Shown one piece after another: positions 59,701-64,000 of a DNA stretch of 64,000 nucleotides (positions within the stretch are counted from its first letter, which is position 1; every line of letters begins with the position of its first letter). Source of the stretch: Euptelea pleiosperma (Eukaryota; Streptophyta; Magnoliopsida; Ranunculales; Eupteleaceae). The notes beneath the pieces were generated by a model that was not told the origin of the DNA, did not search any database, and saw nothing but the letters and a program-made list of their open reading frames with translations. Made by a program: the position numbers and the translations under genes. The stretch covers positions 24,058,154-24,122,153 of the forward strand of contig CM068552.1 of the NCBI GenBank assembly GCA_035048495.1. The letters run 5' to 3'.

Positions 59701-62409
59701 GTTTTATTTTTTTGAATGTGTATTCCCGAATGTAAGATGTGATTTTGTTCCTTGTAATCATCTTATACCCATATTTGTTAGTGCCTCTTTCTTTTCTTAT
59801 TATTACAAGTACATCGGATGGCACCACCATGAGGGAATCGGCAATGGTAGCCCATGATTGAATCCATGTGACCATGCACTCATAGAGATCTCTTTTGGAT
59901 CATTATGAATGGATCAGCCATAAGGGAGTCCAACCATGAGACCGTGTGGCCCATACTCTCATAGGTTGACTTTTAGGTTGCTTGATTTTGGGATATAATG
60001 ATTTCATCTCATCATCTTGATTAATTGTTAGTTATATCTTTCTCTTGAGTATGGGATGATTCTGGGTGAGAGAAAGTTGCTGGAAATTTTTATGAAGAAT
60101 GAGGGAGAGAGAGCCCTAGGGTGCATGACCCCAGAAAATCCCACAGAAGAGCCTTCACGGCTACTCCCAGTGAGGGAAGGAGATGGAGACCCAATGAGGG
60201 TTGAGGGTTGGGACTCGGGTGTGATTATTCTTGTTCTTGATTACATTATTCCATATGATTAGTTTTCGTTATATATGGTGCATATCATGTTGATTGAAAT
60301 ATGAATCATTATATGGTAGTTCGAAATACATGTGGGTGTACCCGTTGTTCTACTGGGTCCTTTTGGACTCACAGCTTTTGCCGCACTTTCAGACGTTATC
60401 GGAAAGGAGACAGGTGATGTGGGTACATGGATGGAGTCGGATGGCGAGGAGACATTGGAGGATACTTTTGAGGAGGGTATGGAGATTTCGGAGAGTGGCT
60501 AGATGGCCTCATGAGATTGGTTGATAGAGAATTATTGTAGATCTTGATTCACTTTACTTTGTTTGGGCTTGTTCTGGCTCATTTTTGAGAGGTTGTTCTC
60601 ATTTTCTTTTGGTTGATGGATTGGATTTCTTGATGATTACTCTATGATATGCTATGTTTGTTTTCTGAATTTTATGTGTTAAATGTGGTTAAAATATGAA
60701 TTAATGGATTAGACATAACCTTTAGTGTGCCCAGTTGAATATCGGACCTAAGTAGCAAATTTGCTCAAAAGTGCAACATGGACAACTATTTTTCTGTCTT
60801 GTGCTACGTTTCTGACCTAGTAGATGACAGATCCGGCCTTCGCTGAAAAATAACTTTTTGAAGATTTGTCAGTTAGCTTTCCGGAGATGTTCACGGATTT
60901 CAGAAATTCCATCTGTGTTGTCCGTAGTGACCAAAACACTGACAGTGACACGAATCTGACAGAACTATTTTTGTCTTGCACTGCGTTTCTGACCTAGTAG
61001 ATGACAGATCCGGACTTCACCGAAGAAGAACTTTTTGAAGATGTGTCACTTAGCTTTTCGTCGATGTTCATGAATTTCAGAAATTCCATCTGTGTTGTCC
61101 GTAGTGACCAAAACACTGACAGTAATACGAATCTGCCTGATTAATTTTCCTGCCTAGTGACATTTTCGGGGCAGGAAGATGACGTTTCTGAGATTTCCAG
61201 CAGAAGAACGTTTTGTAGGTCATTGAAAGACCTCTCCAAAAAGGTACGGCCCATTTGTTAATTCCATCAAACGAAGAAGTTATGGTCAAAACAGTAACTT
61301 GCTGTCCTACATTTCTTATGCAACATTTTTGGAGACTCAACCGAGTTAACTCGTTTGACTTGGTTAGACCCGCTTTGATTTCCTAGACTACCCTAGACAC
61401 ATCCTAAGTGGTTTAGACTAACTTAGAATGGATAATGTTATATTGGAATGTTTTGGACATCATTTAGAGAATTTAACGGACTTAATGCGACATTCCATAG
61501 TTGAACATCGCGTAGGATTATTTTAAGCAGGTTCACCCTAGAGACCGAATGGGACTTAGTTGGACTTTGAATGAACTCTAGGGGCCTAGTTAACCTGTTT
61601 GGACCACTGGTGAACATTCTTAGATCACCTCAGGATTCGGGTATGGGTCAACTCATGGGTTTTTGGGTTAGGTCTGGACACCCGGATTTGGAGCGTGACA
61701 GTCAAAATAACCCAATATATATAAACACACCCCATAAAAAAAAAAGATTAAGAAAGTATTAACAATTGATATTCTCGTTCATACATAGAAAATTTGGTAT
61801 CCCATTTAGTGATAGCAGTATATAGCAAATTTTAGAATATAAATGGAACTTGAAAGCATAATCTATTTTGTCAACAAGCACTATGTCCACACCATCTTGT
61901 ACTTTTAATGAAACAGAATCTACACAACTAAAAAACAGTATCTTCTGTGGGTGCTCAAATTTTACAGAATACAGCCCCATCATATAAGAAATGCTACTAT
62001 ATGATAAGAAAACTTACAAGCTAACCAAAAACTTTAGTTTCGTAATTGAAGGTGAAAGAGTTCCAGAGAATCCAAATGATGCCAAACTCCTGCAAAAGAG
62101 CATTCACAAACTAAATATACTGCAAAAATACAAAAATTGAAATCCAAAAAAGCAATGTCAATCAAATGGGAACTGGGGACTCATAGTAGTACATTACTGA
62201 GAAAGCTCGCTGGAATGTATTTTTGAAATCACAAATTCTTCTTCAGCTTAATATGGAAGTAAAAGGAAGCACTTACAAGGATATGACATTTCCATCCCTA
62301 CAAGTGACATGAGACCAGCTAAAGCATGGGGTCACAAAATAATTATTCCAATCAGTAATTCTTTTATTTGTATCATTTAGAGCTCTGAGAATCTCAATTA
62401 AAGCTTCAC
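38470..62409 (-). CDS. LRR receptor-like kinase, subfamily II (At5g63710-like), 10 exons seen
   Basis: The gene encodes a plasma-membrane receptor kinase. In order: an LRR N-terminal cap ([20 protein letters not shown], with the paired-Cys motif CFSWSHVTC), five 24-residue LRRs, a short Ser/Cys-rich juxtamembrane exon, a transmembrane helix ([20 protein letters not shown]), and a kinase with glycine loop [17 protein letters not shown] lysine, [17 protein letters not shown] and MGHIAPEYL, so an RD kinase with no key residue missing. All ten exons have consensus splice sites and phases that join into about 583 codons. The 133/72/144/72-bp exon sizes are those of the SERK/NIK/PRK group. The closest relative I recall is Arabidopsis At5g63710 (APEX in receptor-interaction work), about 614 residues. 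The signal-peptide exon is not in view and probably lies past 64000. Introns are greatly enlarged by transposons. Ligand and partners are not deducible here. Confidence 0.95.
38785..40226 (-). other. Intron between exons 10 and 11 (1.44 kb)
   Basis: AT-rich; no coding or clear transposon seen. It has consensus ends. Confidence 0.8.
40227..40621 (-). CDS. LRR-RLK exon 10: catalytic and activation loops
   Basis: 395 bp, acceptor ctacag, donor gtaaga. Encodes [20 protein letters not shown], the HRD and DFG motifs, and [20 protein letters not shown]. It ends at a codon boundary after LLLDH. Confidence 0.97.
40804..40842. repeat. Alternating purine-pyrimidine (CG)n(TG)n tract
   Basis: About 39 nt of uninterrupted purine-pyrimidine alternation (gtgcgtacgcgcgcgcgcgc, then atgtgtgtgtgtgtgcgtg), 180 bp upstream of exon 10 within the intron. 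Such tracts favour Z-DNA. Confidence 0.95.
41430..43920 (-). mobile_element. Decayed retroelement-like region in the 7.1-kb intron
   Basis: Plus-strand tttgtcacaccccaaatc (41430) resembles the inverted end of a Gypsy LTR (compare tgtcacgtcccaaaatcc at 32297). Farther on, the minus strand has protein-like remnants: a Lys/Glu-rich coiled coil ([20 protein letters not shown], about 42180-42100) preceded by [20 protein letters not shown] (about 42310-42250), and [20 protein letters not shown] (about 42620-42560), all broken by stops. I do not recognise the domain. A 50-bp direct repeat (agtagagctca) lies at 42800-42860. Confidence 0.35.
43923..44118 (-). repeat. 196-bp LTR of the intronic Copia
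   Basis: Ends are perfect inverted hexamers, tgttag and ctaaca. It directly follows the minus-strand purine tract gcttgagggggag (44130-44118). A TATA-like run (tattatatatatg) is inside. Confidence 0.85.
44119..45550 (-). pseudogene. Copia RT and RNase H inside intron 9
   Basis: On the gene's own strand: [55 protein letters not shown] (first RT Asp), [12 protein letters not shown] (catalytic YVDD intact), then after frame changes [48 protein letters not shown] and [15 protein letters not shown], ending [16 protein letters not shown]. The element is cut upstream near 45550, so gag, protease and integrase are missing, and there are several frameshifts. Confidence 0.9.
45600..46500 (-). repeat. 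LTR-like segment with poly-C run, TATA and minisatellite
   Basis: A run of 17 C (45685-45701) precedes a minus-strand ctataaatagaggag TATA-like sequence (45719-45733). The region continues with GC-rich tandem repeats and ends near a ccacgtggca motif (46509). I read it as the U3/R part of an LTR inserted where the Copia fragment was cut, but no partner LTR or PBS was found. Confidence 0.4.
46137..46455. repeat. 93-bp minisatellite built of about 46-bp half units
   Basis: gttgcatgggtcaccatccg starts at 46222, 46315 and 46408, an exact 93-bp period. Each unit has two similar halves (gttgcatgggtcacc and gttgcgcgggtcacc). Because 93 is a multiple of 3, open frames arise on both strands. Confidence 0.95.
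47195..47345. repeat. SINE-like dispersed repeat fragment
   Basis: Contains ccactttactctaaaagc and ttagagggaggcgtaac, shared with two copies at 51675-51985. Confidence 0.6.
47723..48064 (-). CDS. LRR-RLK exon 9: kinase N-lobe
   Basis: 342 bp, acceptor atcacag, donor gtatct. Encodes [20 protein letters not shown], the glycine loop, the ATP lysine, the alpha-C glutamate (QREIELIS) and [19 protein letters not shown]. Open frame upstream of 48064 is intron. Confidence 0.97.
48995..49135 (-). CDS. LRR-RLK exon 8: transmembrane segment
   Basis: 141 bp, acceptor gctggcag, donor gtaagt. Encodes [11 protein letters not shown], the membrane helix, then [18 protein letters not shown]. Confidence 0.95.
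49218..49288 (-). CDS. LRR-RLK exon 7: Cys pair after the LRRs
   Basis: 71 bp, acceptor ctgtcag, donor gttagt. Encodes [20 protein letters not shown], the C-terminal paired-Cys cap. Confidence 0.93.
49793..49920 (+). repeat. SINE-like family, copy with 48-bp internal duplication
   Basis: gcggatggtgtattcctacg occurs at 49793 and 49841. It continues as ttggtatacatagttgtttc, shared with 50402-50520 and, inverted, with 63486-63660. It is interrupted by the hAT-like element at 49921 and resumes at 50322. Confidence 0.65.
49921..50321. mobile_element. Non-autonomous hAT-like element with 8-bp target duplication
   Basis: Terminal inverted repeats are catagtcacaaa and its near inverse tttgtgactagg. 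Flanks are tccccaac at 49913-49920 and 50322-50329. The interior (401 bp total) is AT-rich with repeated ttcggcaaaattc-type words and no ORF. A related copy at about 50496 keeps the uninterrupted site (ctttccccaacag). Confidence 0.9.
50322..50530 (+). repeat. SINE-like family, continuation and second copy
   Basis: Remainder of the interrupted copy (gaacttttgggtaaatggttg), then another unit with tagcagatggtgtagtccta and ttggtatacatagttgtttc. Confidence 0.6.
51016..51674 (+). mobile_element. TRIM (terminal-repeat retrotransposon in miniature)
   Basis: The 5' LTR 51016-51240 (225 bp, tgttaatgtaataaatg to tttcctaaca) is followed directly by the primer-binding site tggtatcagagc (51241-51252). A 237-bp non-coding interior ends in the purine tract cgagggggag (51480-51489), and the 3' LTR starts at 51490. 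The 3' LTR is cut at about 51674 by a SINE-like unit. The interior encodes nothing, so it depends on a Copia-type partner. It sits in the 4.4-kb intron, antisense to the gene. Confidence 0.92.
51675..51985. repeat. Two SINE-like units in tandem
   Basis: tgttgacagccactttactc begins at about 51674 and again at about 51850. Between them, ggacttgaacccatgacc is the inverse of a pol III B-box-like word and ctctaataccaatgttgac marks a unit end. Related to 47195-47345. Confidence 0.65.
51986..53674. other. Rest of the 4.4-kb intron, unassigned
   Basis: No ORF or repeat boundary that I can support. Confidence 0.5.
53675..53740 (-). CDS. LRR-RLK exon 6: last LRR
   Basis: 66 bp, acceptor gttcacag, donor gtaaat. 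Encodes [20 protein letters not shown], then TF; the last two bases join exon 7 to form Asn. Confidence 0.93.
   Translation of the reverse strand, partial: GSFIQQYDWENSNTTVFSSHI
53863..53934 (-). CDS. LRR-RLK exon 5: fourth LRR
   Basis: 72 bp, acceptor aattcag, donor gtaaga. Encodes [20 protein letters not shown], then LKE, one full repeat in the same phase as its neighbours. Confidence 0.92.
54198..54341 (-). CDS. LRR-RLK exon 4: second and third LRRs
   Basis: 144 bp, acceptor atgcag, donor gtaaga. Encodes [20 protein letters not shown] and [20 protein letters not shown] with flanking LQNL and LKH. Confidence 0.95.
54806..55760 (+). mobile_element. 5'-truncated L1-type LINE, 3' end
   Basis: Frames on the plus strand carry the zinc-binding-RT-associated region: [40 protein letters not shown], then [20 protein letters not shown], broken by frame changes. 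A 3' UTR ends in a short poly(A) (55751-55760). The flanks tacctatt (54798-54805) and tacctact (55761-55768) may be an imperfect target duplication. It lies in the 7.7-kb intron. Confidence 0.85.
56130..56570. repeat. Internally repeated non-coding segment
   Basis: gattttaaccatccaa (56397) is inverted at about 56473 (ttggatggttaaaatc). The stretch around 56140-56220 recurs diverged at 56475-56555 (aagctgattttcagtc against gagctgaatttcaatc). It is perhaps a MITE relic. Confidence 0.35.
58204..58439. mobile_element. hAT-like MITE with 8-bp target duplication CTTAAAAG
   Basis: The element is 58212-58431, 220 bp. Its ends are ctatgatgccgatac and, inverted, ctatgatacctggatac. Flanks cttaaaag are identical on both sides. 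The interior is rich in ggatacggatac words and has no ORF. Confidence 0.9.
59067..59293 (-). repeat. LTR of a Copia fragment
   Basis: Plus orientation runs tgttaatcataatgg to atttttaaca, 227 bp. The minus-strand purine tract (caacttgagggagag) abuts it at 59294-59308. Confidence 0.65.
59294..59590 (-). pseudogene. Copia RNase H C-terminal scrap
   Basis: The minus strand reads [21 protein letters not shown], then [13 protein letters not shown], with stops after it. The rest of the element is absent. Confidence 0.7.
60240..61700 (+). repeat. Probable Gypsy LTR segment ending GCGTGACA
   Basis: Contains an acidic scrap ([20 protein letters not shown]) like that near 16100, then tandem repeats, then ggtctggacacccggatttg and gagcgtgaca. 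The 3' side lacks a PBS. Assignment rests on similarity of layout. Confidence 0.4.
60795..61180. repeat. 178-bp tandem repeats
   Basis: tctgacctagtagatgacag at 60811 recurs at 60989. Each unit includes gaattccatctgtgttgtcc-type sequence (ttccatctgtgttgtccg) and ccaaaacactgacagt. A third, degenerate unit follows. Confidence 0.9.
62018..62089 (-). CDS. LRR-RLK exon 3: first LRR
   Basis: 72 bp, acceptor ttttgcag, donor gtaagt. Encodes [20 protein letters not shown], then LVS. Confidence 0.95.
62277..62409 (-). CDS. LRR-RLK exon 2: N-terminal cap
   Basis: 133 bp, acceptor tttctcag, donor gtaagt. It is the canonical 133-bp second exon of the SERK-type group and starts in phase 1. Encodes [20 protein letters not shown] and [14 protein letters not shown]. 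The open frame continues upstream past the acceptor but reads into intron. Confidence 0.95.
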
Positions 62410-62749
62410 CTGAGAAAAAGATAACCAACACATCAAGGATAAGTGCAAAACTCTCCAATAAGATAGCTAAGTCATAATCAGATAGTTATGCCGCAAAGAT
62501 TTGGAAAATACATGATGGGTGAGATATAGATTAGTAGATAACAATATAACATGGCATATTTGCAACAGTTCTTTTCATGACCATAATTGATTCATTATCG
62601 CACTAAAATAAAGAAATGAGCTCCACTAGTTGCTTGGTAACAACACATTGGCACATAAGTTCTCCCATAGGCCAAAGCTTAGTTGGACAAGAAGAGAGCT
62701 AAAGCGAGTGCAGATTTGGAGCAAAAGCATGGAAACGTTTTTTCTCAAA

Positions 62750-63485
62750 AATCTGGATTATTAGGCTGGTTTTACATGAGAACATCCTCATCAAAAATCA
62801 GCCTTTGATTTATCTCCATGCGGGCCCCACACAAGCATGTCAAAAGAATTCCTATATATACTAGAGGGCGGTACGTGCATGATAGTTTATTAGAGGTGCA
62901 TTTTTGGGAGAAAAAGGATATGGTGACGGCTCATGGGCCCACAGTTTAAAGGGGTGAGTACCATTACAGTATAAAAGACTTCTTTAAGTTACCAAAAGGC
63001 CCCTATTTATATTCAACATGCAACGAATATTGTAGGTAGATTTTTGGAAAATGACAAAATTGAAAATTTTGGCAAACTAAGGGGTAATTTTTGAAGATTA
63101 TGAGGGAACGATTTCAGAAATTTTGCAATCCAAGGGAGAGAATTAGGGAAATATTGTTTTTTTTTTCAGAATTGAGGCCAGTTTTGAAGTCTGAGGCAAG
63201 TGAAGGGGTAGTTTTGAAAAGTCTGCACTGACTATGATAGGTTTAATTATTGTTGGAAAAGGCAAATAGGAAAAAACTAAAAAGTACTTGAATACTACAT
63301 ATCTTTTTGTATGATAAATTAAGTAGGGGCAGTTTGGGTAAAAAATCATGGAACACCCTCTAAGGGGTTCGTTCGTTATAAAATAGATATAGTATTGGAG
63401 CTGATTTTTTATGAGGATGATCCCCTCACCATGGAGTTCATCCTCCCATTCTAAAATTTCTAACCATATCAAATGTGCACTTGTA
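62750..63485. repeat. MITE-family debris related to 6618-6952
   Basis: 62760-62850 (aacatcctcatcaaaaatca) matches the interior of the left-hand MITE. 63385-63480 matches it inverted (minus strand ggttagaaattttagaatgg). The DNA between is AT-rich and non-coding. Confidence 0.5.
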
Positions 63486-63690
63486 GTTATAGTTGTTAAA
63501 CAACCATTTACCCCAAAAGATCGACATGTTGGGGAAAGGTGAAACAACTATGTATACCAATGGGGTCGGGCCAACATAACACGTACACAGGAACACACCA
63601 TCTGCTAGCACGCCTCCTCAACGGGAATACACTCCACTGGAGACTTGAACCCACAACCTCCCAAGTCTTGAGGCCTGGGAGTAGGGAACT
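63486..63690 (-). repeat. SINE-like family, inverted copy
   Basis: The minus strand carries ggttgtgggttcaagtctcc (B-box-like), cgtgctagcagatggtgtgt, tggtatacatagttgtttca and ctttccccaacatg, matching the copies at 49793-50530. Confidence 0.65.
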
Positions 63691-63697
63691 CCCTAAT

Positions 63698-64000
63698 ATG
63701 ACTGAAGTTTTTGCTCGACTTCAGTGTGCCTCGGTATCAGAGGTTGGTGGTGGTTCTGCTGACAAATCAGGGCTGGTGGTTTCTGGTGGTCGTGGTAGAG
63801 GGCATGGTGGTGGTAGAGGTGGTAGAGAAGATCGCGACTCCTGTGGTGGTCGTGGACGAGAGCGTGGTGGACCTCGTCATTGTACACACTGTGATATGAA
63901 TGGCCATACAGTGGATTATTGTTGGGATTTATACGGTAAACCAGCCAACTGGGCGAATCATGCTTCGTATAGTGACAGTGGGAACACTAGTCCACGTTCT
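63698..64000 (+). CDS. Copia gag C-terminal part, runs off the window
   Basis: A stop-free frame of 101 codons runs from ATG 63698 to the window edge. It begins MTEVFARLQCASVSEVGGGS, continues as a Gly/Arg-rich RGG-like region (SGGRGRGHGGGRGGREDRDS), then CTHCDMNGHTVDYCWDLYGK, a CCHC zinc knuckle with the spacing CX2CX4HX4C typical of Copia gag, and the usual following GKPANW. The N-terminal gag domain is missing upstream, where a SINE-like unit abuts, so this is a fragment even though it is open. It is antisense to the receptor kinase and may lie in its first intron. Confidence 0.75.
   Translation, partial: MTEVFARLQCASVSEVGGGSADKSGLVVSGGRGRGHGGGRGGREDRDSCGGRGRERGGPRHCTHCDMNGHTVDYCWDLYGKPANWANHASYSDSGNTSPRS

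Noticed and set aside
60056..60524. Two plus-strand ORFs near the tandem repeats
   Set aside because: Only a short acidic scrap in another frame resembles retroelement sequence; these frames show no domain.
62410..62458. ATG at 62458 as start of the receptor kinase
   Set aside because: The frame is open but a consensus acceptor lies at 62410-62411, exon 2 is then exactly 133 bp as in the family, and [17 protein letters not shown] would be a very short leader produced by intron reading.
63143..63547. 134-codon minus-strand ORF as the missing first exon of the kinase
   Set aside because: It reads through MITE-family debris, has no signal peptide at a sensible place, and no donor in the needed phase.

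Overview
This window looks like nuclear DNA of a flowering plant with a repeat-rich genome. It holds one conserved host gene, on the minus strand, with spliceosomal introns, surrounded and invaded by nested plant transposable elements: Copia and Gypsy LTR retrotransposons, a CACTA element, hAT-like MITEs, a TRIM, an L1-type LINE and SINE-like units. There is no bacterial or organellar gene organisation, and I saw no host tRNA or rRNA gene. The species cannot be fixed from the sequence.

Left part (1-6990): dispersed low-copy repeats, a non-autonomous CACTA element (403-2215), Copia debris, an LTR-like fragment with a motif cluster, and a MITE-like inverted repeat.

6993-32300 is a retrotransposon nest. 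First comes a minus-strand Copia element (about 6993-14161): 5' LTR, PBS, broken gag/protease/integrase/RNase H, and an intact 375-codon accessory ORF (7499-8626). A solo LTR of the same family, in the other orientation, follows at 16584-18180 with target duplication AGAAC. Next is a minus-strand Gypsy element (RT, protease, gag, PBS between 19343 and 32293). Its gag is split by a complete-ended Copia element (22924-31614, duplication AAATT) that has gag and a decayed copy of the same kind of accessory ORF but no recognisable pol. In both Copia families a cluster of short palindromic motifs typical of that family's LTR U3, plus a TATA-like box, lies just upstream of the accessory ORF, as if a U3-like promoter had been placed inside the element.

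32297-38000: a probable Gypsy LTR and a decayed plus-strand Copia.

38470-62409: ten exons of a leucine-rich-repeat receptor kinase of LRR-RLK subfamily II, closest in my recollection to Arabidopsis At5g63710. The exons encode the LRR N-terminal cap, five LRRs, a transmembrane segment and a complete RD-type kinase. The signal-peptide exon was not found and probably lies beyond the right edge. Introns of 7.7, 7.1 and 4.4 kb hold Copia and Gypsy debris, a TRIM, SINE-like repeats, two hAT-like MITEs and a LINE tail.

Right edge: inverted-repeat debris, a SINE-like unit and an open Copia gag fragment with an RGG-rich stretch and zinc knuckle that runs off the window.
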